Under the pieces are notes generated by a model that was not told where the DNA came from, made no database searches, and was given only the letters and a program-made list of their open reading frames with translations. The position numbers and the translations under genes are program-made. Positions 16,727 through 25,722 of a DNA stretch of 64,000 nt are shown piece by piece (the first letter of the stretch is position 1; every line of letters begins with the position of its first letter). This DNA is from Bradyrhizobium sp. CCGE-LA001 (GTDB taxonomy: Bacteria > Pseudomonadota > Alphaproteobacteria > Rhizobiales > Xanthobacteraceae), in the NCBI RefSeq assembly GCF_000296215.2, contig NZ_CP013949.1, forward strand, positions 744,001 through 808,000, read 5' to 3'.

Positions 16727-17068
16727 CTTCCACGCACCTCAAGACGAGGATCGAGTGCGCGGTCGTCTCGAAGGACGAGGCACGCGCTCAGGTCGTGCAA
16801 TTCGTACGGTTCTCAGAGATTCCCGAGGGCTGCGATGGTGACATCATGCCACTGTTTTGCCCGGCGGTCAAGCCAATTTCGGTAAATCAAAAATATCGAA
16901 TGCAAACAAGACCATGGCTACTGTGCATGGGGTTGTTTCGAGACGTTGGTCGTCATACCGGTTTTCGTGGCGGCAGCAGGAATGCGAATGCCTGGGCGTT
17001 CGCCTCGCCGAAGCGGCGGCTTCGGCCGCGCAGGAGGGACGAGATATTCGGTAGCGGTTCTGATCCGC
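16727..17068. other. Intergenic region without a recognisable feature
   Basis: About 340 bases between the TPR gene and the lepA stop. An open frame of 100 codons (16795-17097) runs into lepA on the opposite strand and has no protein-like features. It might be the decayed remainder of a longer TPR gene, but I see no TPR words in any frame. Confidence 0.4.
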
Positions 17069-18880
17069 TCAGCTATCCACCTTCAGCGCGGCGATGAAAG
17101 CTTCCTGCGGGATGTCGACCTTGCCGAACTGCCGCATCTTCTTCTTGCCTTCCTTCTGCTTCTCCAGAAGTTTTCGTTTACGCGTGATGTCGCCGCCGTA
17201 GCATTTTGCGGTTACGTCCTTGCGCAGGGCGCGCACCGTCTCGCGGGCGATCACCTTGCCGCCGATCGCCGCCTGGATCGGGATCTGGAACATGTGCGGC
17301 GGGATCAGCTCCTTCATCTTCTCGACCATGGCACGGCCGCGCCCTTCCGCGCGGGTGCGATGGACCAGCATCGAGAGCGCGTCGACCGGCTCGGCATTGA
17401 CCAGGATCTGCATCTTGACGAGGTCGGCCGGCTTGTAGTCGGTGAGATGATAGTCGAACGAAGCGTAGCCTTTCGACACCGATTTCAGGCGGTCGTAGAA
17501 GTCGAACACCACTTCGTTCAGCGGCAAATCGTATTTCACCATCGCGCGGGAGCCCACATAGGTGAGCTCCTTCTGCGCGCCGCGGCGGTCCTGGCACAGC
17601 TTGAGCACGCTGCCGAGATATTCGTCGGGCGTGAGGATCGTCGCCTCGATCCAGGGCTCGTCGATCTCGGCGATCTTGACCACGTCGGGCATGTCGACGG
17701 GGTTGTGGATCTCGAGCTCGGTGCCGTCGGTGAGATTCATCTTGTAGATGACGCTCGGCGCGGTCGCGATCAAATTGAGATCGAATTCGCGCGACAGCCG
17801 CTCCTGGATGATCTCGAGGTGGAGCAGGCCGAGGAAGCCGCAGCGGAAGCCGAAGCCGAGCGCGGCCGAGGTTTCCATCTCGAAGGAGAAGCTGGCGTCG
17901 TTGAGACGCAGCTTGCCCATCGCGGCGCGCAGCGTCTCGAAGTCGTCGGCATCGACCGGGAACAGGCCGCAGAACACCACAGGGATCGCCGGCTTGAAGC
18001 CCGGCAGCATGTCCGCGACCGGCTTCCTGTCGTCGGTGATGGTGTCGCCGACGCGGGTGTCGGCGACTTCCTTGATCGCGGCGGTGATGAAGCCGATCTC
18101 GCCGGGGCCGAGCTCGTCGACCTGCTGCATCTTCGGCGTGAAGAAGCCGACGCGCTCGACGTCATAGGCTGCGCCCGTGCCCATCATGCGCACGCGGCTG
18201 CCCTTCTTCATGACGCCGTCGACGACGCGAATGAGCACGACGACGCCGAGATAGACGTCGTACCAGCTGTCGACCAGCAGCGCCTTCAGCGTCGCGTCGC
18301 GGTCGCCCTTCGGCGGCGGCAGGCGGGTGACGATGGCTTCCAGCACGTCGGGCACACCGAGGCCGGTCTTGGCCGAGATCATCACCGCGTCTGAGGCGTC
18401 GATGCCGATGACGTCCTCGATCTGCTGCTTGATCTTCTCCGGCTCGGCCGCGGGAAGGTCGACCTTGTTCAGGACCGGGACGATCTCGTGATTGTTGTCG
18501 AGCGCCTGATAGACGTTGGCGAGCGTCTGCGCTTCGACGCCCTGGCTGGCGTCGACCACCAAGAGGGAACCCTCGCACGCCGCCAGAGACCGCGAGACTT
18601 CGTAGGCGAAGTCGACATGGCCGGGCGTGTCCATGAGGTTGAAGACGTAGTCCTTGCCGTCCTTGGCGCGGTAGGCGAGGCGCACCGTCTGCGCTTTGAT
18701 GGTGATGCCGCGCTCGCGCTCGATGTCCATGGAATCGAGCACCTGCTCCTTGCCCGCCATCTCGCGGTCGGACAGGCCGCCGGTCATCTGGATCAGGCGG
18801 TCGGCCAGCGTCGATTTGCCATGGTCGATATGGGCGACGATGGAGAAATTGCGGATGTTGGAAATGGGGACGGTCGTCAT
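17069..18880 (-). CDS. lepA: Elongation factor 4 (back-translocating GTPase)
   Basis: Ribosome-bound translational GTPase that remobilises stalled ribosomes under ionic or other stress. The 603-residue protein has all G motifs near the N-terminus: AHIDHGKST, RERGITIKAQ, DTPGHVDF and NKVDLPAA. The C-terminal region contains LepA-specific RKRKLLEKQKEGKKKMRQFG and ends with PQEAFIAALKVD, as is usual in the family. Length is standard. ATG 18880 (MTTVPISNIRNFSIVAHIDH) is the family start; the frame remains open further upstream. Single gene, divergent from the glycosyltransferase gene. Confidence 0.98.
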   Translation of the reverse strand: MTTVPISNIRNFSIVAHIDHGKSTLADRLIQMTGGLSDREMAGKEQVLDSMDIERERGITIKAQTVRLAYRAKDGKDYVFNLMDTPGHVDFAYEVSRSLAACEGSLLVVDASQGVEAQTLANVYQALDNNHEIVPVLNKVDLPAAEPEKIKQQIEDVIGIDASDAVMISAKTGLGVPDVLEAIVTRLPPPKGDRDATLKALLVDSWYDVYLGVVVLIRVVDGVMKKGSRVRMMGTGAAYDVERVGFFTPKMQQVDELGPGEIGFITAAIKEVADTRVGDTITDDRKPVADMLPGFKPAIPVVFCGLFPVDADDFETLRAAMGKLRLNDASFSFEMETSAALGFGFRCGFLGLLHLEIIQERLSREFDLNLIATAPSVIYKMNLTDGTELEIHNPVDMPDVVKIAEIDEPWIEATILTPDEYLGSVLKLCQDRRGAQKELTYVGSRAMVKYDLPLNEVVFDFYDRLKSVSKGYASFDYHLTDYKPADLVKMQILVNAEPVDALSMLVHRTRAEGRGRAMVEKMKELIPPHMFQIPIQAAIGGKVIARETVRALRKDVTAKCYGGDITRKRKLLEKQKEGKKKMRQFGKVDIPQEAFIAALKVDS

Positions 18881-18994
18881 GGGCGCGGGATACCACTCAC
18901 ATCCCCGTGCGGCAACCATATTGCTGTATTTTCAGGGGCTTTGTTCACGCCAAGCTGATTCCATGACGGGCCAAAACGCGCTAGGCAACCTGCC

Positions 18995-20620
18995 ATGTCG
19001 ACGACTTCGATCCCCTCTGCCAGAACGCGCGCGAAGACCCGGTTGAGCTATGCCCGCTTCCGGGCCTGGCTGGTTGCCTGCGCGACCCGGCCGGAAGCGC
19101 GCCTGTGGCTGGTGATCCAGCTCGCCATCCTGCATGGCGTGCTCTGGACCTTCATCCTGATCAATCTCAAGGCAGCGCAGGACGTTCATATGGACGTCGC
19201 AGAGGCCTATGGCTGGGGCCAGAAATTCCTCTGGGGCTATGGCAAGCATCCGCCGCTGTCGGGCTGGATCGCCGGCGTCTGGTTCAAGATGTTCCCGGCG
19301 ACGGATTGGGCGACCTATGCGCTGGCCATGGCGACGGTGAGTCTGGGCATGGTGATCTGCTGGCTGGTCGCCTTGCGCGTGGTCGATGCGCGGCGCGCGT
19401 TCCTCGTCGTCGTGATGATCGCGCTCTACCCGATCTTCAATTTCAAGGGCTTCAAGTACAACCCGGATCTGCTCCAGCTCGTCACCTTGCCGCTGCTCGT
19501 GCTCGCTTATCTCAACGCGTTCGCGAAGCGGAGCTGGCAATCCGGCATCTTGCTCGGGCTCGCCGGCGCGCTGGCGCTGATGACCAAATATTGGGTGCTG
19601 ACCATGATCGGCGCCGTCGGCCTTGCCGCGCTGATTCATCCGGAGCGATTGCGTTTCCTGTCGTCGCCGGCGCCATGGGTCGCGATCGCGACGATGGCGG
19701 CGGCGATGATCCCGCACATCGTCTGGCTGGCGAACGCGCATTTCGTCCCGCTGACCTATGCCGGCGACACCTACAGCCTGCAGGACGCGGACCTGATGCA
19801 TCGGCTCGTCGCCGGCTATGTCCTGCACAATGTCGCGCTGCTGGCGCTGCCGGTGGCGCTCGCCGCGCTGGCGATGGCGCTGGTGCCGCATTGGTTCACC
19901 CTGCTGCTGCGCGCGCCGCTGCGCATCGTCACGCGGGCCTGGGCGCGCGGAGGCAATCCGGGCGTCAACCTCTCGCAGGCGCTGAACGTCTGGATCATCC
20001 AGGTCATCGTCGCGGTCGGTCCCCCGCTCGGCGCGCTGCTGTTCAGCATCTACATGAAGACCGATTGGGGCATCTCGCTGTTCTTCCTGGTGCCCCTGGC
20101 GCTGGTCGCAATCCCCGCATTGCGGGTGCAGAGCGCCGTGCTGTTCAACATCGCCGCGATCTGGCTCGTGATCAGCGCCGCGACGCTCGCCGCCTCGCCC
20201 TGGATCGCCGCGCGCGAGATGGCGGCCAATACCGGCAACACCGCGACCTACGGCGCGCGCTCGGAGCTGGCGCGCGAGCTGACGCAGGCCTGGCACACCC
20301 GCTTTGCCTCGCGCTGGGCCATCGTCGCCGGCACCATGGAATCGATCCAGCCGATGGTGTTCTACAGCCCGGATCATCCCGCCGCGTTCTTGCCGCTCGA
20401 GCCCTGGAATTCCGGGCTGACCTCGCTCGAGGACGTCAAGAGATATGGCTTCATCGGCGTGTTCGATCCGACCGACGGCCGCCTGCCCGCCTTCGAGAAA
20501 TGGGTGTCGGAGATCGCGCCGAATGCCGAGCGCATCGTGATGACCACGCGCCGATTCACCCACGGCAAGGCCGGTCCGGCGATGACCTGGAACGTCTACA
20601 TCGCAGGGCCAGCGAAGTAG
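18995..20620 (+). CDS. Membrane glycosyltransferase of the GT39/ArnT (PMT_2) type
   Basis: A 541-residue inner-membrane protein with about ten to twelve hydrophobic segments. The first periplasmic loop reads HMDVAEAYGWGQKFLWGYGK and continues HPPLSGW, the conserved acidic and HPP pattern of the PMT_2/ArnT family that transfers sugars from polyprenyl carriers. A soluble C-terminal domain (about 420-541) follows. The acceptor could be lipid A, another envelope glycan or protein; the sequence does not decide. It converges on ptsH and shares a hairpin with it. Confidence 0.88.
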   Translation: MSTTSIPSARTRAKTRLSYARFRAWLVACATRPEARLWLVIQLAILHGVLWTFILINLKAAQDVHMDVAEAYGWGQKFLWGYGKHPPLSGWIAGVWFKMFPATDWATYALAMATVSLGMVICWLVALRVVDARRAFLVVVMIALYPIFNFKGFKYNPDLLQLVTLPLLVLAYLNAFAKRSWQSGILLGLAGALALMTKYWVLTMIGAVGLAALIHPERLRFLSSPAPWVAIATMAAAMIPHIVWLANAHFVPLTYAGDTYSLQDADLMHRLVAGYVLHNVALLALPVALAALAMALVPHWFTLLLRAPLRIVTRAWARGGNPGVNLSQALNVWIIQVIVAVGPPLGALLFSIYMKTDWGISLFFLVPLALVAIPALRVQSAVLFNIAAIWLVISAATLAASPWIAAREMAANTGNTATYGARSELARELTQAWHTRFASRWAIVAGTMESIQPMVFYSPDHPAAFLPLEPWNSGLTSLEDVKRYGFIGVFDPTDGRLPAFEKWVSEIAPNAERIVMTTRRFTHGKAGPAMTWNVYIAGPAK

Positions 20621-20633
20621 AAGGGTGCGGTAG

Positions 20634-20665
20634 GGTGGGCAAAGGCGTGAAGCGCCGTGCCCACC
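20634..20665. terminator. Bidirectional hairpin between convergent genes
   Basis: GGTGGGCA (20634-20641) pairs with TGCCCACC (20658-20665), and the inner GGCG (20644-20647) with CGCC (20653-20656). It lies between the glycosyltransferase stop (20620) and the ptsH stop (20683). The word order GGTGGGCAAAGGCG...CGTGCCCACC is one I know from many Bradyrhizobium intergenic regions. Confidence 0.7.
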
Positions 20666-20682
20666 ATCTTGCGAGAGAGAAC

Positions 20683-21000
20683 CTAAACCCCTTCCTCGTT
20701 GAACTTGCTTTCAACGAGTTCGGTGATCGCCGCGAGCGCGGCTTCCGCTTCTTCGCCGGCGGCCGCGACCGTGATCGTGGTGCCGGGACCGGCCGCGAGC
20801 ATCATCAGGCCCATGATCGAGGTGCCGCCGACGGTCTCGCCGCCGCGCGTCACCCACACTTGCGCGTTGAAGCGCTCGACCGCCTGGACGAATTTCGCCG
20901 AGGCGCGCGCATGCAGGCCGCGCTTGTTGATGATCAGAAGCTCCTTGGAGATCGCGCCCGCGGGCACGCCTGTCCCCGCTTGTGGCGCGTCGTCGCTCAT
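20683..21000 (-). CDS. ptsH: HPr phosphocarrier protein of the regulatory PTS
   Basis: Small phosphotransfer protein, 105 residues. The active-site histidine is H30 in INKRGLHARASAKF, and the regulatory serine phosphorylated by HprK is S61 in GGTSIMGLMMLAAG. An N-terminal extension of about 15 residues precedes the canonical domain. It receives phosphate from EI-Ntr (not in the window) and passes it to EIIA. In alphaproteobacteria this chain regulates rather than transports. ATGA overlap with the EIIA stop shows coupling to manX. Confidence 0.95.
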   Translation of the reverse strand: MSDDAPQAGTGVPAGAISKELLIINKRGLHARASAKFVQAVERFNAQVWVTRGGETVGGTSIMGLMMLAAGPGTTITVAAAGEEAEAALAAITELVESKFNEEGV

Positions 21001-21398
21001 TTGCCGGCGAGCACGCGGCTGGCAATGGTGACGTATTTGCGGCCGGCTTCCTGCGCCATCGCGATCGCGTCGGGCAGCGGACGCTCCTCGCGCACCTTGG
21101 CAAGCTTCACCAGCATGGGCAGATTGATGCCTGCGAGCACTTCGACCTTGGGCCGGCTCATGCAGGATATTGCGAGGTTCGACGGCGTGCCGCCGAACAT
21201 GTCGGTGAGGATCGCAACGCCGTCGCCGGAATCGACGCGGTTAACCGCCTCGATGATGTCGCTACGGCAGAGATCGGAATCATCCTCGGCGCCGATCGTG
21301 ATCGCTTCGATTTGCTTTTGTGGGCCCATGACATGCTCAAGCGCTGCCTTGAATTCGTCGGCAAGGCGCCCGTGGGTCACAAGTACTAGACCAATCAT
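20997..21398 (-). CDS. manX: PTS EIIA component of the mannose family (regulatory)
   Basis: A 133-residue cytoplasmic protein with the EIIA-Man fold. It starts MIGLVLVTHGRLADEFKAAL, with phosphorylatable His9, and has the conserved DMFGGTPSNLAI segment. No EIIB, EIIC or EIID genes are present, so this is the phosphorelay-type EIIA of Rhizobiales, which signals carbon and nitrogen status. ATG 21398 gives the family N-terminus. Its last bases overlap the ptsH start (ATGA). Confidence 0.94.
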   Translation of the reverse strand: MIGLVLVTHGRLADEFKAALEHVMGPQKQIEAITIGAEDDSDLCRSDIIEAVNRVDSGDGVAILTDMFGGTPSNLAISCMSRPKVEVLAGINLPMLVKLAKVREERPLPDAIAMAQEAGRKYVTIASRVLAGK

Positions 21399-21606
21399 CG
21401 GAAAACTCCTCGCGGGCGCTTTTGGTGCACCGCACGAACGCGCCACTTTGACCATCCAGAGCCCCCGCGCAAGGGGGGATGTTGCGTATCTCCCTGAATC
21501 TAGACGGAAGGATAAGGGGAGCTGCGCCGGTCTATTCGGTCGCGATAGTGGGGTTCATATGGTTACCATTTCCCTTCAAACAATCGCCTGAGGGCTTAGC
21601 AGAAGG

Positions 21607-22056
21607 TTAACTCTTGGTAGTGGTCAAGGCCGCGACAACCAGCGGGAGGGGCGAATAGTCGCGGCTGATCGGAATACGCGGTAACTCGACACCTAAAATG
21701 CTGGTTTTTAGCGCTTCTGCCGCAGGCAGCCGTTCCGCGTCCGTTGCGTCCAGATCGACCAGGAGACCGACGGTCGCATGCTCCACGAACTCGCACCGGC
21801 GGATTCCCAAGCCCCGGATCTCGATCAGGCCAGCCAGGCGAGGGGCGGGCCGGACCTCAATTTCATTGCCGAGTGTCGCCAGATGGACACGGTCGTCGCC
21901 GACCAGAACGGCTCTTTCAACCACGCCTGATCGCCCTGCCATGATCAGATCGAAGGCAAGGCGCGACTTGCCGGAGCCCGAGGGACCGCGGATCAGCACC
22001 GCTCTTTGTCCGACCCTGACCGCGGAGGCGTGCACGCTGGGGCCGCCGTCACTCAT
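21607..22056 (-). CDS. hprK: HPr kinase/phosphorylase, short alphaproteobacterial form
   Basis: Kinase that phosphorylates the regulatory serine of HPr. The 149-residue protein corresponds to the catalytic C-terminal domain only; the N-terminal domain of Firmicutes HprK is absent, as is usual in alphaproteobacteria. The P-loop is RGPSGSGKSRLA, followed by VGDDRVHLA and the HprK signature LIEIRGLGI. Start codon overlaps the chvG stop (ATGA), so sensor kinase and HPr kinase are coupled. A gap of about 208 bases separates it from manX. Confidence 0.94.
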   Translation of the reverse strand: MSDGGPSVHASAVRVGQRAVLIRGPSGSGKSRLAFDLIMAGRSGVVERAVLVGDDRVHLATLGNEIEVRPAPRLAGLIEIRGLGIRRCEFVEHATVGLLVDLDATDAERLPAAEALKTSILGVELPRIPISRDYSPLPLVVAALTTTKS

Positions 22057-23849
22057 AGCGCCGGCAGCCTCACCACGAAGCGTGCGCCCGCCACCGTCGG
22101 CACGCCCTCATGGTCCGGCGGGCCAACACGGTTCTCAGCCCAGATGCGTCCGCCATGCGCATCGACGATCTGCTTGGATATCGACAGGCCGAGGCCGGAG
22201 TTTTGGCCGAAGCCTTGATGCGGACGGTCGGTGTAGAAGCGCTCGAAGATGCGCTCCAGCGCGTCGTCGCGAATGCCGGGACCGTCGTCATCGACCACGA
22301 TCTCGATCTCGCCGCGCACGCGGCGGCAGCTGAGGCGCACCTTGCTGCCGCGCTCGGAAAACGATTGCGCGTTGGAGAGCAGGTTGGAGACGACCTGTCC
22401 GAGCCGAGAATCGTGGCCGCTCACGGCGAAGGTATCGGTCGGGCCGCGGCCCTCGAAGCGGGTCTCGACCGCGACGTCATGGCCGAGCTTGGTCTCGTTG
22501 GCAACGGACACCAGCGTCGTCAGCAGGCGGCGCAGGTCGACCGGGATCGCGTCCTGACGCTGCAATTCGGCATCGAGGCGGCTGGCGTCGGAGATGTCGG
22601 AGATGAGACGGTCGAGCCGTTTGACGTCGTGCTCGATCACCTCGAGCAGGCGTGCACGGCTGGTCTCGTTGCGCGCCAGCGGCAACGTCTCGACCGCGGA
22701 GCGAAGCGAGGTCAGCGGGTTCTTCAGCTCGTGGGCGACATCGGCGGCGAACATCTCAATCGCCTCGATACGGCTGTAGAGCGCGCTGGTCATGTCGCGC
22801 AGCGCGCCCGAGAGGTGGCCGATCTCGTCGCGCCGGCGGGTGAAATCGGGGATCTCGATGCGGGCCTTGATGCGGCGGCGGACGCGCTCGGCGCTGTCGG
22901 CGAGCCGGCGCACGGGACCTGCGATCGTGCTGGCCAGCAAAAGCGACAGCATGATCATCACGGCGGCCGCGACGCCGCCGACCTTGAGGATGGCGAGGCG
23001 CTCGGCAGTGACCATCTGGTCGATGTCGTCGCCCTGCGTCGACAGCATCAGGGCACCGTGGATGGCGCGCGAGCGCAGCACGGGGACCGCCACCGAGACA
23101 ATCACCTCGCCGCGCGCATTGACCCGCACCATCGAGCGCTTCTGGCCCTGGAGGGAGTCGCTAACCTCCGCATAACCATTGCCGTTCTCGGGCCCGAGCT
23201 CGCGATAGAGCGGCAGGTCACCGCGGTTCAGCCAAGTGCGCACCGCGACCATGCCGCGCTCGACGATGCCGGGCTTCTCTGCAGGCGGCGGCAAATTGTA
23301 GCGCAGCACGTTCTCGAGATTGCGGCTGTCGACCAGCAGGCTGCCGTTCGGATCGTAGATGCGGGCGCGGGTCTTCGTCGGCGAGATCAGCGTGCGCAGC
23401 ACCGGCGCCACGCGTTCCGGATTGATCGGAAAGTCGAGCGGTGAATATTCGTCCGAGCCGCCATAAGTCTCGCCCGGCTTGAGGTCGAGCAGCCGGTCGG
23501 GATCGATGGTGATGGCGTTGGTCTGCACGGTGGCAGAGGCCGCGATCGCGCCGGCGATGATCTCGGCCTGCACCAAAAGGCTCTGCGCCCGCGCGTCGAT
23601 CAGGCCGGCGCGGAACTGCGAGAGGTAAAGGATGCTCGCGACCAGCGCGACGAGGCCGGCGAGGTTGAGCGAGACGATGCGGCGGGTCAGGCTCGAGAAG
23701 GACAGCGCGAAGAAGAACTGCCCGGCGCGCGTCAGCCAGTTCAGCGGCCGGAAGCCTTGCGGCTTGCCTTCGGCAATTGGCTCCTGAACGCCGTCGGATG
23801 CGAAATCCCCGGCGCTCTGGTTCGGATCGGGCTGCGTTCGGTCGAGCAA
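22053..23849 (-). CDS. chvG: ChvG-type membrane sensor histidine kinase
   Basis: Sensor of the ChvG-ChvI system, which in Rhizobiales responds to acid and envelope conditions and controls host interaction and exopolysaccharide. The 598-residue protein has TM1 (about 57-80), a periplasmic domain of about 205 residues, TM2 (about 286-309), HAMP, the H-box ADVAHELKNPLTSLRS with His373, and a HATPase domain with DDDGPGI and GLGLSISKQIV. The start is uncertain: the longest reading uses TTG at 23849. Followed by hprK with a 4-base overlap and preceded by chvI. Confidence 0.95.
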   Translation of the reverse strand: MLDRTQPDPNQSAGDFASDGVQEPIAEGKPQGFRPLNWLTRAGQFFFALSFSSLTRRIVSLNLAGLVALVASILYLSQFRAGLIDARAQSLLVQAEIIAGAIAASATVQTNAITIDPDRLLDLKPGETYGGSDEYSPLDFPINPERVAPVLRTLISPTKTRARIYDPNGSLLVDSRNLENVLRYNLPPPAEKPGIVERGMVAVRTWLNRGDLPLYRELGPENGNGYAEVSDSLQGQKRSMVRVNARGEVIVSVAVPVLRSRAIHGALMLSTQGDDIDQMVTAERLAILKVGGVAAAVMIMLSLLLASTIAGPVRRLADSAERVRRRIKARIEIPDFTRRRDEIGHLSGALRDMTSALYSRIEAIEMFAADVAHELKNPLTSLRSAVETLPLARNETSRARLLEVIEHDVKRLDRLISDISDASRLDAELQRQDAIPVDLRRLLTTLVSVANETKLGHDVAVETRFEGRGPTDTFAVSGHDSRLGQVVSNLLSNAQSFSERGSKVRLSCRRVRGEIEIVVDDDGPGIRDDALERIFERFYTDRPHQGFGQNSGLGLSISKQIVDAHGGRIWAENRVGPPDHEGVPTVAGARFVVRLPAL

Positions 23850-23965
23850 TGCTTACGCCCGCGTTAGGACGGCGTTGAGAAGGTCCCCACATCCTAGAGC
23901 GACCCCGGTGCCGATGGAATCAGAACCGGCGATGCTCTCAGTCGTTCGTGAAGCTGCCTGCCGCC

Positions 23966-24667
23966 TCAGGCTTCCTTGAAACGGTAGCCGACGCCGTAGA
24001 GCGTCTCGATCATCTCGAACTCGTTGTCGACCACCTTGAACTTCTTGCGCAGCCGCTTGATGTGGCTGTCGATGGTGCGGTCGTCGACATAGACCTGATC
24101 GTCATAGGCGGCGTCCATCAGCGCGTTGCGGCTCTTCACCACGCCGGGGCGGGTCGCCAGCGCCTGCAGGATCAGGAATTCGGTGACGGTGAGCGTCACC
24201 GGCTCGTTCTTCCAGGTGCAGGTATGCCGTTCCGGATCCATGCGCAGAAGGCCGCGGTCGAGTGCCTTGGCGTCGTTCTCCTTCGGTGCGACCGTTGGGT
24301 CCTTCGGTGCCGAGCGGCGCAGCACGGCCTTGACGCGCTCGACCAGCAGGCGTTGCGAGAACGGTTTGCGGATGAAGTCGTCGGCGCCCATCTTGAGGCC
24401 GAACAGTTCGTCGATCTCCTCGTCCTTGGAGGTCAGGAAGATCACCGGCAGGTCGGACTTCTGCCGGAGGCGGCGCAGCGTCTCCATGCCGTCCATGCGC
24501 GGCATCTTGATGTCGAGGATGGCGAGGTCGGGTTGGGTGGTGCGGAAACCGTCAAGCGCGGAGGCTCCGTCGGTGTAGGTCATGATGCGGTAGCCTTCGG
24601 CTTCCAGCGCGATCGAGACGGATGTGAGAATGTTGCGGTCGTCGTCGACCAAAGCGATTGTGGGCAT
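23966..24667 (-). CDS. chvI: ChvI-type response regulator
   Basis: OmpR-family regulator, 233 residues. The receiver domain carries the acidic pocket VDDDRN, phosphoacceptor Asp52 in LAILDIKMPRMDG and Lys in FIRKPF. The C-terminal winged helix contains TVTEFLILQALATRPG and DRTIDSHIKRLRKKF. In related bacteria it controls succinoglycan, motility and acid-induced genes. ATG 24667 gives the family start MPTIALVDDD. Lies upstream of chvG in the same orientation with a gap of about 115 bases. Confidence 0.97.
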   Translation of the reverse strand: MPTIALVDDDRNILTSVSIALEAEGYRIMTYTDGASALDGFRTTQPDLAILDIKMPRMDGMETLRRLRQKSDLPVIFLTSKDEEIDELFGLKMGADDFIRKPFSQRLLVERVKAVLRRSAPKDPTVAPKENDAKALDRGLLRMDPERHTCTWKNEPVTLTVTEFLILQALATRPGVVKSRNALMDAAYDDQVYVDDRTIDSHIKRLRKKFKVVDNEFEMIETLYGVGYRFKEA

Positions 24668-24809
24668 GAGCCTCTGCTTTCTGCTTTCCGTTTGGGTCGT
24701 GGCTTGAAACGGCGAGCAATCCAGTGATGCGCCGCATACAATGGGTGCCGAAGTGGCGTTCAAACTTGGTTACCGAGCAATGCAAGCTGGGCTGAAGTGT
24801 GACCAAGTT

Positions 24810-24838
24810 CCACGAGACACGGCAGATTCGCCGCGTCT
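24810..24838. promoter_or_regulatory. Hairpin upstream of the HugZ-like gene
   Basis: CGAGACACGGC and GCCGCGTCTCG can form a stem with one internal mismatch around a short loop. It lies in the divergent region between chvI and the HugZ-like gene, about 70 bases before the latter. It could be an operator or a transcribed leader hairpin. I see no Irr or RirA iron box nearby. Confidence 0.35.
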
Positions 24839-24908
24839 CGACCCATAATCTGGTCCCCGTTTACCCGAAAAAAGGCCCCCCTTGCAACCACCTGACCTGA
24901 GAAAGCCG

Positions 24909-25658
24909 ATGCAACCGACCGACGATTTCGACCCCGGAAAGCTCGCCAAATCGCTGCTGAGGCGCTCGCGGCAGGGGGCCTTGGCCACCCTGATGGTCGG
25001 CAGCGGTGATCCCTATTGTTCCCTGGTCAATCTGGCCAGCCATCCGGACGGCTCGCCGATCCTGCTGATCTCGGGCCTTGCCGTGCACACCAGGAACATC
25101 CTGGCGGACAGCCGGGTCTCCCTGATGCTGGACGAGCGGGCTGCCGGCGATCCCCTGGAAGGGGCGCGGATCATGCTGTCCGGCCGGGCGGAGCAGGCCG
25201 AGGCCGACAATGACCTGCTGCAGCGGCGGTATCTCAATGCCCATCCGTCGGCGGCAGGCTTTGTTTCGTTTAAGGATTTCTCCTTTTACCGTATCCGGCC
25301 CACGGGAACCCATCTGGTTGCCGGCTTCGGCCGGATCGTCGATCTCAAGCCCGAGCAGTTCCTCACGGACCTCACCGGCGCAGAGGACCTGCTGGCGGCA
25401 GAGGAGGGGGCCGTGGAGCACATGAATGCCGACCACCGCGACGCCATGAACCTCTATGCGACGCAGCTGCTAGGCGCGGCCGCGGGCGACTGGCGCTGCA
25501 CCGGCTGCGATCCGGAAGGCCTCGACATGCAGCTCGATCAGGCCGCGCTACGGCTCGATTTTCCCGAGCGGGTGACGGACGGCACGTCGCTGCGCAAGAT
25601 GCTGGTCCGCCTTGCTGGTGAAGCGCGCAACAAGATGGACCAGGGCGCAAGGCATTGA
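24909..25658 (+). CDS. HugZ-like haem oxygenase / pyridoxamine 5'-phosphate oxidase-fold protein with DUF2470
   Basis: A 249-residue cytoplasmic protein. The N-terminal split-barrel flavin/haem-binding domain (about 5-150) contains RQGALATLMVGSGDPYCSLV and LISGLAVHTRNIL, typical of HugZ/HutZ-like proteins. The C-terminal DUF2470 domain has EEGAVEHMNADHRDAMNLYA, whose His residues may take part in haem binding. The family degrades haem or assists haem-iron use; some members have other oxidoreductase roles. ATG 24909 is preferred over TTG 24882. No haem-uptake gene is near. Confidence 0.85.
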   Translation: MQPTDDFDPGKLAKSLLRRSRQGALATLMVGSGDPYCSLVNLASHPDGSPILLISGLAVHTRNILADSRVSLMLDERAAGDPLEGARIMLSGRAEQAEADNDLLQRRYLNAHPSAAGFVSFKDFSFYRIRPTGTHLVAGFGRIVDLKPEQFLTDLTGAEDLLAAEEGAVEHMNADHRDAMNLYATQLLGAAAGDWRCTGCDPEGLDMQLDQAALRLDFPERVTDGTSLRKMLVRLAGEARNKMDQGARH

Positions 25659-25722
25659 ACGCTGCCGCCGGTCGCGGCGACCCAAGTCCGTGATCGATCC
25701 GGCGGCGGCAGCGAGAGTGTTC

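Noticed and set aside
16795..17097. 100-codon open frame between the TPR gene and lepA
   Set aside because: Overlaps the lepA 3' end and has no recognisable features.
19105..21591. An 828-codon open frame on the plus strand through the glycosyltransferase and into the antisense side of ptsH-manX
   Set aside because: It is out of frame with a convincing membrane glycosyltransferase and antisense to HPr and EIIA; composition is Arg/Ala-rich, as in stop-poor shadow frames of high-GC DNA.
22110..23444. A 444-codon open frame antisense to chvG
   Set aside because: No protein features, overlaps a certain histidine kinase gene over its whole length.
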